Source: a bacterium
GTDB lineage: Bacteria > Sumerlaeota > Sumerlaeia > SLMS01
Reading direction: 5' to 3'
Assembly: GCA_016125005.1 (NCBI GenBank)
Contig: WGMQ01000107.1
Location: 1 to 32,902, forward strand
Length of the DNA: 32,902 bases
The notes below the pieces were generated by a model, which was not told the origin of the DNA, made no database searches, and worked only from the letters and a program-made list of their open reading frames with translations. Below, in pieces: positions 6,315-13,864 of the stretch (position 1 is the first letter of the stretch; the number at the start of each line of letters is the position of its first letter). A program made the translations under genes and the position numbers.

Positions 6315-6450
6315 GGGCCGTGACGACAAGTTGGTCGCGAAACCTTCTTCTGCTCTACCCGCTGAGCTACGGCCCCGATTGGCGGGACCGGCGGGATTCG
6401 AACCCGCGACACGAAGTCTAGATGTAGTTCCGCTGTCATTCGTCACGCCC
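6315..6450 (-). ncRNA. tRNA-like module 1: circularly permuted tRNA opened in the anticodon loop
   Basis: P1 is CGTGACGA (6447-6440) with TCGTCACG (6326-6319), extended by GGG/CCC past one bulged base; P2 is GCGGAA (6433-6428) with TTTCGC (6342-6337); CUACA at 6427-6423. The insert starts with a 3' tRNA half: CTTC (6416-6413), GTGTC, T-arm GCGGG-TTCGAAT-CCCGC (6407-6391), acceptor CGGTCCC (6390-6384), then GCCA and ATC. The 5' half follows: acceptor GGGGCCG (6376-6370), TA, D-stem GCTC, D-loop AGCGGGTA, GAGC, A, GAAG (6350-6347). Acceptor strands pair 7 of 7 (one G-U) and GAAG pairs with CTTC, so the halves belong together in permuted order. No U33-anticodon loop can be built with certainty, so amino-acid identity is unassigned. 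Confidence 0.75.
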
Positions 6451-6500
6451 GTTCGTCTTCTCCTTTTCGTGCAGCCGAGGCTGCAGTTTGGTTCCTGCCA

Positions 6501-6613
6501 CGACGACAAGTATGATGAAACATTGACCGCCCTGCGGCGGTCTCCTGCTCTACCCACTGAGCTACGAGACCCTTTTCGAGATGCTGACAGTCTCGAGCGG
6601 ATTCGTCTCCATC
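6501..6613 (-). ncRNA. first, divergent tRNA-like module
   Basis: The 3' side is typical: TTTCATC (6520-6514), ATA, CUUG, TCGTC. The 5' side is poorly conserved: GATGGAG (6613-6607) can pair with TTTCATC, but CUACA is missing. The insert has a standard D-arm (GCTC-AGTGGGTA-GAGC within 6562-6548), a possible acceptor stem GGTCTCG (6571-6565) with CGAGACT (6595-6589) in permuted order, and a hairpin GACCGCC-GCAG-GGCGGTC (6542-6525). No regular T-arm is seen. It may be a degenerate or older copy. Between it and module 1 lies a small hairpin GCAGCC-TC-GGCTGC. Confidence 0.45.
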
Positions 6614-6741
6614 GACTTGATCCCAATCCCGCCATCTTAGATTAATGATTTCAGTGACTTAGTTTCTTTTTATGAGACTGCTGACGCCCTCCGACGATTG
6701 CTTTCGCCTCAATATTGCTACTTTTGCGTGCGCTATTGTGC

Positions 6742-6832
6742 GGGAATCGGCTTCACTTGCCCGGGATTGGGTTGCAGTTGGCTGGGATTGGGTTGCAGTT
6801 GGCTGGGATCGCGTTGCACTTGGCCGGGATTA
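6742..6832. repeat. 21-bp tandem repeat, about four copies
   Basis: Copies at 6742-6762, 6763-6783, 6784-6804 and 6805-6825, with the start of another. The second and third are identical (GGGATTGGGTTGCAGTTGGC plus T); the first and fourth are diverged. It lies in non-coding DNA between the array and the methyltransferase gene. Its role is unknown; it could bind a protein or simply be a slippage product. Confidence 0.85.
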
Positions 6833-7138
6833 CATCGTCTCAAGCTGGGTCCCTGGTGCCATTCTGCGAATTCGTTTGACGTATGGCGGAAAAGCATTGC
6901 ACCTTTGCGTCGGCCGTTGCTTCTGCGCAGCATTCCCGCGCGTCGCTTGCATCAGCACGCGTGGCGCCTGACGTGAATCCACGCAGTCGATTGAATGGAT
7001 CGGACCCATTCCACAGAACTCAATTTGCTTATGATTCCCCGGCGAGACTTCGTGGTTTTCATGCCTCGACAATCAAACACGCTGGATCCTTCACCGCGCC
7101 TGCCCTCATTTTTCGAGGATCTGCAACCCCCGGATCTT

Positions 7139-7153
7139 CCACAGGGCCTGTGG
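7139..7153. repeat. palindrome CCACAGG-G-CCTGTGG with DnaA-like half
   Basis: A 15-bp palindrome with 7-bp arms. The right side reads TGTGGACAA, one base from the DnaA box complement TGTGGATAA. It lies about 120 bp before the ParB-methyltransferase gene. It could be an operator for that gene or a replication/partition remnant; a single near-box is weak evidence. Confidence 0.35.
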
Positions 7154-7274
7154 ACAACGTGGCTCAGTTCCCCCGAACACAGTTTCTTTCCCGTTTGAGT
7201 TAAATCGTGCTGTTGCGCGCGTTATCCTTGGGGACATCGACTTCGGTCGATTCGCTGACAAGGAGCACAGACCC

Positions 7275-8699
7275 ATGACATTCCAAGTTGGAGATGACGC
7301 CTCGTCCACGCTGGGCGGGCACAGGAGCAAGGCGCATGCCTTCAAGCCGTCAATCGAGATGCGCGCCGTCGACGAACTCACACCGTATGGCGGCAACGCA
7401 AGGACGCATTCCGCCAACCAGATCTCCCAAATCACGCGCAGCATAGAAGTGTTCGGCTTCACCAATCCGGTGCTGATCGCGGACGATGGTGGCATAATCG
7501 CAGGCCATGGTCGGGTGCTTGCGGCCCGGCAATTGGGCCTGACCGAGATTCCTACAGTCCGCCTGTCCCATCTTGATGAGGCACAGAGGCGCGCCTACGT
7601 GATCGCAGACAACAAACTTGCGCTGAATGCCGGATGGGACGAGGAATTGCTCGCAATTGAGTTGAAGGGGCTGGCCGATCTCGAATTCGACCTGGACCTC
7701 ACCGGCTTTTCCACTGCCGAAATCGACATCGCCTTTCAGGCTGTTGATGTGGCCGGCCGCGACGGCGAGGATTCTGCGGATGCAGTGCCGGAGCCACCGA
7801 CCGCTCCGGTGACGCGACCGGGCGACGTCTGGCTCCTTGGCAACCATCGCCTGATGTGCGGAGACGCAAGGAGAAACGAGAGCTTCACGATACTGATGGG
7901 CAGCTTGCGCGCTGATCTTATCTTCACCGACCCACCCTATAACGTTCGGATCGACGGCAACGTATGTGGGTCGGGCTCGGTTCACCACGAGGAGTTTGCC
8001 TTCGCTTCAGGTGAAATGGATCGCGTGTCCTTCACCGAATTTCTGAGGGAGACTCTCGGCCACGCCGGCGAAAGGGCGAGATCAGGCGCAATTGCGTATG
8101 TCTGCATGGACTGGCGTCACATGCGAGAAATGCTGGACGCCGGCGAGGCTGCACTGGGCGAACTGAAGAACCTTTGCGTCTGGAACAAATCCAATGGCGG
8201 CATGGGAACGTTCTATCGCTCGAAACATGAACTAGTCTTCGTCTTCAAGAAGCCGGGCGGGCGGCATGTAAACAATTTCGGACTCGGCGAGCACGGACGC
8301 TATCGCACCAATGTTTGGGACTATCCGGGCATTTCGAGCCTGGGACCGGGCCGTAGTGAAGCGCTTGCCATGCATCCGACTGTCAAGCCGGTGGCATTGA
8401 TCGCCGATGCTATCTGTGACTGCTCGTCCCACAATGATATCGTGCTCGATTGTTTCGGCGGCTCTGGTTCGACATTGGTCGCAGCAGAGCGAACACTGCG
8501 GCGAGCCTTTCTGATCGAATACCAGCCATCTTATTGCGATGTCGCCATCGCGCGGTGGCAATCCATGACTGGGGCTTCGGCGATCCTGGCAGAAACCAAT
8601 CAACCCTTCGCGGCGGTTGGTCTGGAGCGAAATCGCGCCGAAATCCATCGCGGAAATGCTCCTCAAACCGACCTTACGAGAGGCTCTCATGGCGCCTAA
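7275..8699 (+). CDS. ParB/Srx-type nuclease domain fused to N6-adenine DNA methyltransferase
   Basis: 474 residues. Residues about 30-150 are a ParB-like domain (NARTHSANQISQI, then GGIIAGHGRVLAARQLGL, typical of the ParB/sulfiredoxin fold). The C-terminal part is a DNA methyltransferase: catalytic DPPY in FTDPPYNVRI at about residue 218, MHPTVKP, and the AdoMet motif DCFGGSGSTL. The order DPPY before FGGSG is that of the beta-type enzymes. Such fusions are common in alphaproteobacterial prophages and islands, as solitary methyltransferases without a restriction partner, and none is visible here. The stop overlaps the start of the next gene by 11 bp, so the two are translationally coupled. 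Confidence 0.92.
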   Translation: MTFQVGDDASSTLGGHRSKAHAFKPSIEMRAVDELTPYGGNARTHSANQISQITRSIEVFGFTNPVLIADDGGIIAGHGRVLAARQLGLTEIPTVRLSHLDEAQRRAYVIADNKLALNAGWDEELLAIELKGLADLEFDLDLTGFSTAEIDIAFQAVDVAGRDGEDSADAVPEPPTAPVTRPGDVWLLGNHRLMCGDARRNESFTILMGSLRADLIFTDPPYNVRIDGNVCGSGSVHHEEFAFASGEMDRVSFTEFLRETLGHAGERARSGAIAYVCMDWRHMREMLDAGEAALGELKNLCVWNKSNGGMGTFYRSKHELVFVFKKPGGRHVNNFGLGEHGRYRTNVWDYPGISSLGPGRSEALAMHPTVKPVALIADAICDCSSHNDIVLDCFGGSGSTLVAAERTLRRAFLIEYQPSYCDVAIARWQSMTGASAILAETNQPFAAVGLERNRAEIHRGNAPQTDLTRGSHGA

Positions 8700-9585
8700 A
8701 AGGAATGCCGGGAACAATGGGAATGCTGGGCACAATGACGAGGAAGCAAGGTCGACTGAGATAGACCAACTGATCCTGCAGGCCGCAAACAGGGTCATGC
8801 GCGTTCGCAGCGAAACCGGACGTTCAGAATCCATGTCGATGCAAGGGGCGATCGTCCTCAAGCTCTTTCAGGTGGCGATGGCGGGCAGTCCCATGGCGAT
8901 CAAGACCTTGATGACAATGCTTTCCGACGCCCAAAGAACAAACGAGCGGGAACGCCGCAAACACGCAGAAGAATGGAGAGAAATTCGGAAAAAGCTCAGA
9001 ATTGAATTCGAGCGCCGGCTTAAGTCAGGAGAGGAAACCGACAGTATCATCCCTCATCCAGACGACATCGTCATTGAAGCAGATGACACGGTTCGCATCG
9101 TGGGTCCCCTCAGCGAGGAAGAAGCCAGCAAGGTTCGGGAAACGATCGCAGTTCGCGACTTGCTGTTTCTGCAGGACGAGTACGAGAGCAGACCCGGCGT
9201 GCTGAAATGGGACCCAGATCTACCCGCTACCGACAACAAGAGCTCCGCATTGCTGATTTCCTGGACCATGAACATCAGCCTGCCACCGCGGCTACGCCTT
9301 TCCGAGCATGACATGCTCTTGCGGATGTGGATAAGGCGCCCCTTTTACACAAAGCGGCAACTGGAAACCCTGCTCTATCAGCGCTGGCGAGCGCTCGGTG
9401 TGCGTGCGAAACGCGGCGCCACATTGCCGCTTTTCGGGACGATGCGGGACTTGTATTTGGGGCTTCAAGAACTTGTCGGGCGCTCGAGTGAGGCGGCCCG
9501 CAACGGCTCGCCCATGACAGATTTGCACATCTTCAACGAAATTGTCCAATTGTACCGAAGAACCGGCATGAATGTGAAAGCATAA
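8689..9585 (+). CDS. DUF5681-like phage/island protein
   Basis: 298 residues from ATG 8689, chosen because it follows GAGAGG and overlaps the end of the methyltransferase gene; the frame is open further upstream. The segment at about residues 24-75 (ANRVMRVRSETGRSESMSMQ followed by GAIVLKLFQVAMAGSPMAIK) resembles the core of DUF5681 proteins, which usually accompany ParB-methyltransferase genes. The usual Gly/Pro/Lys-rich DUF5681 opening is missing. The middle is highly charged and helical (residues about 80-120). The C-terminal third is not recognised. No phage structural genes are near, so the pair looks like an isolated cassette. Confidence 0.55.
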   Translation: MAPKRNAGNNGNAGHNDEEARSTEIDQLILQAANRVMRVRSETGRSESMSMQGAIVLKLFQVAMAGSPMAIKTLMTMLSDAQRTNERERRKHAEEWREIRKKLRIEFERRLKSGEETDSIIPHPDDIVIEADDTVRIVGPLSEEEASKVRETIAVRDLLFLQDEYESRPGVLKWDPDLPATDNKSSALLISWTMNISLPPRLRLSEHDMLLRMWIRRPFYTKRQLETLLYQRWRALGVRAKRGATLPLFGTMRDLYLGLQELVGRSSEAARNGSPMTDLHIFNEIVQLYRRTGMNVKA

Positions 9586-9714
9586 TATCGCCATAATGGA
9601 GCAATATTGGCCTTCCATCTCTGATACAATGTGTTTTTCCGAGAAACACGTTGCTGCGCTTGTAGATTTCGTAGTCGTAACCCAGGATCACCAAGCCGAG
9701 TCCTCAAAAGATAT

Positions 9715-9732
9715 GTCCGATAAGATTCGGAC
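9715..9732. repeat. small inverted repeat before the epimerase gene
   Basis: GTCCGA-TAAGAT-TCGGAC, a perfect 6-bp-arm hairpin or dyad, in the 227-bp gap between the DUF5681-like gene and the epimerase gene, 81 bp before the latter's start. It may be an operator for the polysaccharide genes. No other clear signal is seen in the gap. Confidence 0.4.
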
Positions 9733-9812
9733 ACGCAGCCACTGAGAATGGCATTGATTTGCCTATAATTCGCTTTGGAAAGTACTGGGGTGTAGAGCGG
9801 GATTGAGGGAAC

Positions 9813-10790
9813 ATGCAAGTAACTGCCCTTGTCTGCGGCGCAGGCGGCTTCATCGGGCATCACCTGGTCAGGCGCCTGAAGAGCGAGGGATATTGGGTGC
9901 GCGGCACCGACCTCAAATTCCCGCGCTTCTCCCCCACCGACGCCGACGATTTCGCCATTGGCGATCTGCGCGAACAGGCTTTCGTGCGCGACATCGTCGA
10001 CCGTCGCTTCGACGAGGTCTACCAGCTCGCAGCCGACATGGGCGGAGCCGGCTACATCTTCACCGGCGAGAACGACGCCGACGTCATGCACAATTCCGCG
10101 ACCATCAACCTCAACGTGCTGGACGCCTGCCGCAAGCGCAACGTCAAGCGCATCTTCTATTCCTCCTCGGCCTGCATGTATCCCGAATACAACCAGCGCG
10201 ATCCGGGCAATCCCAAATGCTCCGAGGACAGCGCCTATCCGGCCGCGCCCGACAGCGAATATGGCTGGGAGAAGCTGTTCTCCGAGCGGCTCTACCTAGC
10301 CTATGCCCGCAATCACGGCATCGAGGCGCGCGTTGCCCGCTATCACAACATCTTCGGTCCGGAGGGCAGCTGGAACGACGGCAAGGAAAAGGCCCCGGCC
10401 GCGATCTGCCGCAAGGTGGCGATGGCGCGCGACGGCGGCGGGATCGAGATCTGGGGCGACGGCGAGCAGACCCGCTCGTTCCTCTTCATCGACGAATGCC
10501 TGGAAGGCACCATCCGCCTGATGCGCTCGGACTGGCAGGGCCCGGTCAATATCGGTTCCGAGGAGATGGTCACCATCAACCAGCTCGCCGACCTTGCCGC
10601 TGCGATCGCCGGCAAGAAGCTGGAGAAGAACCACATTCCCGGCCCCACAGGCGTGCGCGGCCGCAATTCCGACAATGCCCTGATCCGGCAAAACCTGGGC
10701 TGGGCCCCGAGCGCCAGGCTCGCCGACGGTCTGGAGACCACCTATCGCTGGATCGAGCAGCAAGTGCTGTCGAACAGCCGCAAGGATTGA
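9813..10790 (+). CDS. GDP-mannose 3,5-epimerase-like NAD-dependent epimerase
   Basis: 325 residues, ATG 9813 behind GAGGG. Extended SDR: Rossmann motif CGAGGFIG near the N-terminus, catalytic YGWEK, and the signature segments of GDP-mannose 3,5-epimerases: DMGGAGYIF, FYSSSACMYPEYNQRDP, ARYHNIFGPEGSWNDGKEKA. That enzyme interconverts GDP-D-mannose and GDP-L-galactose or GDP-L-gulose in the cytoplasm. Bacterial members lie in exopolysaccharide loci, as here, just before the Wzc-type gene. Substrate is inferred from the family; a related GDP-sugar is possible. Confidence 0.8.
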   Translation: MQVTALVCGAGGFIGHHLVRRLKSEGYWVRGTDLKFPRFSPTDADDFAIGDLREQAFVRDIVDRRFDEVYQLAADMGGAGYIFTGENDADVMHNSATINLNVLDACRKRNVKRIFYSSSACMYPEYNQRDPGNPKCSEDSAYPAAPDSEYGWEKLFSERLYLAYARNHGIEARVARYHNIFGPEGSWNDGKEKAPAAICRKVAMARDGGGIEIWGDGEQTRSFLFIDECLEGTIRLMRSDWQGPVNIGSEEMVTINQLADLAAAIAGKKLEKNHIPGPTGVRGRNSDNALIRQNLGWAPSARLADGLETTYRWIEQQVLSNSRKD

Positions 10791-11074
10791 GGCACCAAGT
10801 TCGATGTTGGCGTCATTGACCCGATGCCATGGACGAGGCTCGCCCGCGGCCATTTTCCAGGCACGGCCAAAGAGGTGGCGCAGATGGTCTTGCCAGATCC
10901 GGGAAAAGCTCCGACGGGCTACCGCGCAGACAATTTTCTTTCATGCCCGCAATACAGGTTAACTGGCGTGGATTTTTCTGCGATATTGGCGATGTTGGCC
11001 CTCAAGATCGGCCGTCGGCGCCACTTCCCGTGACAACGCACAAGTGCCGGGGCAACGCACAAGGGATTCAAAGC

Positions 11075-13384
11075 GTGTTCGAACCGAAGAAACAATCATA
11101 TGGCCTGCCGGTCTCGACAGACAGGCTGGTTCCGGCTCGCGCCCGCTCCGACAATTTCAACCCATACCAGGAGCCGGTGCGACTTGAGGCGTTCGAGGAA
11201 GAGAACAGCTTCGACCCGCTCAAGCTGCTCCTATATGTCGTCCACTATCGCTGGATCATTTTTGCCTTGCTGGCGACTGGCATGGCATCGGGCGTTTTGT
11301 ACACTTGGATGCAGACGCCGCTTTACCGCGCAACCGGGAACATCGAGATACTGACCGCGGGCGCCAAGGTCATTCAGGACATGGAAGTCGTATCGCAAAT
11401 TGCCGATACGAGGGCATTCGAGACTGCCCGCCTGAAGATGTTGAGCCGGGATCTGGCAAGACGGGTGGTTTTTGAGCTCAACCTCTCCGACAATGAGTTC
11501 TTCCTGGCTCCAAGGCCGAGCTTTTCGCTATTCAACGTCGCCAACAGGATCGTTCAGCAGCCGCGCGAGGCAAGCAACATCACCGAACTGCCTGCAGAAA
11601 TACGCCAAGATATGGCTGTCAGAAGTGTGCAAGCGGGTTTGAGCGCTGAACTGATCCGCAACGCCAACATGCTCTCGGTATCGTTCAGCCATCCCGACCC
11701 CAAGATCGCCACAGACATCGTCAATCAGGTTGCCAGGAGCTTTATCGACCTGGGAGTTGACAGGCGCAGCGAGACATCCGATCTCGCCCGACAATTCATC
11801 AAAGAACGGGTGCGCGACACGAAGGCTCAATTGCAGGCGTCAGAGCAGGCGCTCGTTGACTACGCGAAGAAGGAAGGCATCACCCTCAACGGCAGCGACG
11901 CGTCACTGGTCACGGACAATATTTCCCAGCTCAATACCGCCCTGTCCGAGGCAATCCAACAGCGTCTGGAGTCCGAGCGCTATCTCAATCAGGTCAAGGA
12001 TGGCAATGCCGAAACCCTGCCGGAGGTTTTCGCAAGCAAGTCGATTGGCGCGGCCAAGGAAAAAATCGGCAACCTCAAGGCGACCTACCAGGAAAAGCTC
12101 GCATCGCTGAAACCCGGATTTCCGGAGATGCAGCGTCTCCAGGCCCAGATCAAGGAGCTGGAGAGGCAAATCGAGCAGGAAATGGCGTCAATAGCGCTTT
12201 CGGTGGAAATCAAACACCAGCAGGCGCTGGAAAAAGAAACCGCAATCAAGAGGGAATTGGCCGAGCTTGAGGTGAAGCAGTCGGAATTCCGCGACAAAAA
12301 TATTCAATATACGATACTAAAACGCGAAGTCGATTCCAACCGTCTGCAGTATGAGACCCTGATCAACAAACAGAACGAGGTCGTGGTCGGCGCGGAATTG
12401 CGCTCCACCAATGCGTCGATCGTCGACGAGGCACAGATACCGAGGGCGCCCTATTCGCCCAGCCTCAAGCGCAATCTGATGCTGTCGCTGGCGATTTTCG
12501 CCACACTTGCCGCCGGTATCATCTACATCCTCGAATTGTTGAACAATACCTTCGCGGTACCGGACCAGATCGAAAGCGAACTGAAACTGTCGGTTCTGGG
12601 GGTGATACCCAAGGTCGAAAGCGCGGACTTGGCAGCGGAATTTGCCAACACCAAATCCTCGATTTCGGAAGCCTACCGTTCCTTGCGAACATCAATCCAG
12701 TTCGCTGGCGCGGAGGGCAATCTGCGCACCTTGCTGGTCACTTCTGCAATGCCGTCGGAGGGCAAGTCGACAACCGTCCACAAACTCGCACAAGATTTCG
12801 CCGCACTCGGAAAGAAGGTTCTGGTCATCGACGCGGACATGCGACGCCCGAACCTGCACCGAATCTTCAACACCGACAATTCGATCGGGCTTTCCAACCT
12901 GCTGTCCAACGTTGTCCGTCAAGGTGAGGTTTTGTCGATCTTCCGCGCGACTTCAATACCCAATGTCAACTTCATGTCTGCCGGCACCATCCCGCCAAAT
13001 CCGAGCGATTTGCTGATTTCGCAGAAGATGGCAATGACGCTGCACTATTGTGCGAGAAAATACGATCTGGTGATCATCGACAGCCCACCTGTGATGGGCT
13101 TATCTGATGCCCCGATCCTGAGCCGCCAGGCCGACGCCACATTGCTGATTGTTTCTTCCAAGCAGGTGACGCGCAAGGCAGCGAAGAATGCGGTCGCCCG
13201 GCTACGTTCTGCCGGCGGTAATATTGTCGGAGCGGCAATGACGAAATTTTCTGTGAATCAATTGGACTACAATTACGCTTATCGCTACATGCACTCCAAC
13301 TACTACAACTATGGACCGGGCACAGAGAAGATAGCCGGCCCACAGGAGCCTGAAACAGTTCCGACTTCGGCTTCTTCATCCTGA
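11075..13384 (+). CDS. Wzc-type polysaccharide co-polymerase with tyrosine autokinase
   Basis: About 769 residues from GTG 11075, which has an AAGGG site and gives normal family length; an ATG at 10829 opens a longer frame with unlikely sequence. Inner-membrane protein: TM1 at about residues 51-76, a periplasmic Wzz-like and long coiled-coil region (about 230-450), TM2 at about 470-490, then a BY-kinase domain with Walker A SEGKSTTVHKLA, Walker A' VLVIDADMRRPN and Walker B LVIIDSPPV, ending in a tyrosine cluster (YNYAYRY, then NYYNYG) that is the autophosphorylation site. It sets chain length and couples polymerisation to export. It converges on the large minus-strand sugar locus. No Wza, phosphatase or initiating transferase is in the window. 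Confidence 0.95.
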   Translation: MFEPKKQSYGLPVSTDRLVPARARSDNFNPYQEPVRLEAFEEENSFDPLKLLLYVVHYRWIIFALLATGMASGVLYTWMQTPLYRATGNIEILTAGAKVIQDMEVVSQIADTRAFETARLKMLSRDLARRVVFELNLSDNEFFLAPRPSFSLFNVANRIVQQPREASNITELPAEIRQDMAVRSVQAGLSAELIRNANMLSVSFSHPDPKIATDIVNQVARSFIDLGVDRRSETSDLARQFIKERVRDTKAQLQASEQALVDYAKKEGITLNGSDASLVTDNISQLNTALSEAIQQRLESERYLNQVKDGNAETLPEVFASKSIGAAKEKIGNLKATYQEKLASLKPGFPEMQRLQAQIKELERQIEQEMASIALSVEIKHQQALEKETAIKRELAELEVKQSEFRDKNIQYTILKREVDSNRLQYETLINKQNEVVVGAELRSTNASIVDEAQIPRAPYSPSLKRNLMLSLAIFATLAAGIIYILELLNNTFAVPDQIESELKLSVLGVIPKVESADLAAEFANTKSSISEAYRSLRTSIQFAGAEGNLRTLLVTSAMPSEGKSTTVHKLAQDFAALGKKVLVIDADMRRPNLHRIFNTDNSIGLSNLLSNVVRQGEVLSIFRATSIPNVNFMSAGTIPPNPSDLLISQKMAMTLHYCARKYDLVIIDSPPVMGLSDAPILSRQADATLLIVSSKQVTRKAAKNAVARLRSAGGNIVGAAMTKFSVNQLDYNYAYRYMHSNYYNYGPGTEKIAGPQEPETVPTSASSS

Positions 13385-13404
13385 AGCACAGGTGATCCTG
13401 CTTC
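13383..13404 (+). terminator. possible weak terminator hairpin after wzc-like gene
   Basis: GAAGC and GCTTC pair, with AGG/CCT inside after a two-base bulge, overlapping the stop codon. There is no T-run, so it may be only a transcript-end hairpin or chance. Confidence 0.25.
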
Positions 13405-13864
13405 GTCGATTGCCGGGGTATCCCAGCGCCGCAATCCGCGCCCAGCCAGTAGTTGAGGGCTTCATGGCGAGGCTCGGCGTCGGGGCCGCCAATACTGCTA
13501 AAAGCGATGCACCATCTCGGGTATTCGCGGTGTTGCTGGTTGAACGCTGTAGGCGGCGGTGCACCACAAGGGCGCCAACACGGCCGGCAAGGTACAGAGC
13601 ATCCAAGGCGCCGCATCAAGCCACCGATTGGCAGGGTCTGCGCGTGCTATCACGCCGGGTGCGTCGCCGTTTGCCCCACCCGGGCCGAGCCCGAACCGAC
13701 CTCGCTGGCAATGGCGCGGCGCGATCTACGTCTGTCCATGCGGCAGCGTTGATGACGGCATGACCTGCGCTGTCAGCACCGCCAGCGCGCAGGTACAGGT
13801 AGGCGTGCAAAATCCAGCGCGCGGCTCCCCCACGCTCTACAAGGGTTCTGTGGAATCGCATGAT
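13385..13864. other. non-coding stretch between convergent loci, with an rmlD-like scrap
   Basis: 480 bp between the stop codons of two convergent genes, with no intact gene. On the minus strand 13718-13765 reads HAVINAAAWTDVDRA, very close to the conserved VINAAAxTxVDxAE motif of dTDP-4-dehydrorhamnose reductase (RmlD), but the frame around it does not match the family. This suggests an eroded second rmlD copy or rearranged DNA at the cluster end. The rest is unassigned. Confidence 0.4.

Larger units (their letters stand above)
5873..6613 (-). ncRNA. array of structured modules carrying permuted tRNA-like inserts
   Basis: On the minus strand this 741-bp stretch has no convincing protein gene but holds four complete modules (6315-6450, 6178-6308, 6040-6170, 5938-6032), separated by 6 to 7 bases, plus a divergent first unit and a small last hairpin. 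Shared plan: outer helix P1, then AUG plus a few bases, inner helix P2 ending GGA or GGAA, then CUACA, a tRNA-like insert, the other P2 strand, a short stretch ending CUUG (CUCG in one), and the closing P1 strand starting UCG. P1 and P2 differ in sequence in every module but stay complementary. The array probably forms one transcript that continues into rtcB. An AT-rich stretch upstream (6636-6677) may hold the promoter. Confidence 0.75.
6614..7274. other. non-coding stretch upstream of the tRNA-like array and methyltransferase gene
   Basis: About 660 bp with no recognisable protein; the longest open frame (6883-7203) has no known domain and an unlikely composition. The part next to the array (6636-6677) is strikingly AT-rich for this genome and may carry its promoter. 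It also holds a 21-bp tandem repeat (6742-6832) and a palindrome (7139-7153). The methyltransferase start at 7275 has a GGAG ribosome site. Confidence 0.5.

Noticed and set aside
5897..6439. 180-codon open frame through the tRNA-like array
   Set aside because: Its peptide is just translated tRNA arms (for example SRVRIPPVPP from a T-arm) and has no coding signature; the RNA structure explains the sequence.
5938..6450. CRISPR array
   Set aside because: The repeated motifs are short and not identical, the inserts are tRNA-like and the helices differ between units; no cas gene is near.
5900..6572. Ordinary tRNA genes, each interrupted by a roughly 60-100-nt intron
   Set aside because: The 5' and 3' halves flanking each supposed intron do not pair well in the acceptor stem, whereas permuted pairing is perfect in module 1 and P1 covaries across module, not intron, boundaries. 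The supposed introns also lack group I or II core motifs.
6883..7203. 106-codon frame before the methyltransferase gene
   Set aside because: No recognised domain, poor ribosome site and unlikely composition.
10829..11074. N-terminal extension of the Wzc-like gene from ATG 10829
   Set aside because: The added 82 residues have no resemblance to the family and lie in an intergenic-type sequence; GTG 11075 has a ribosome site and gives the expected length.
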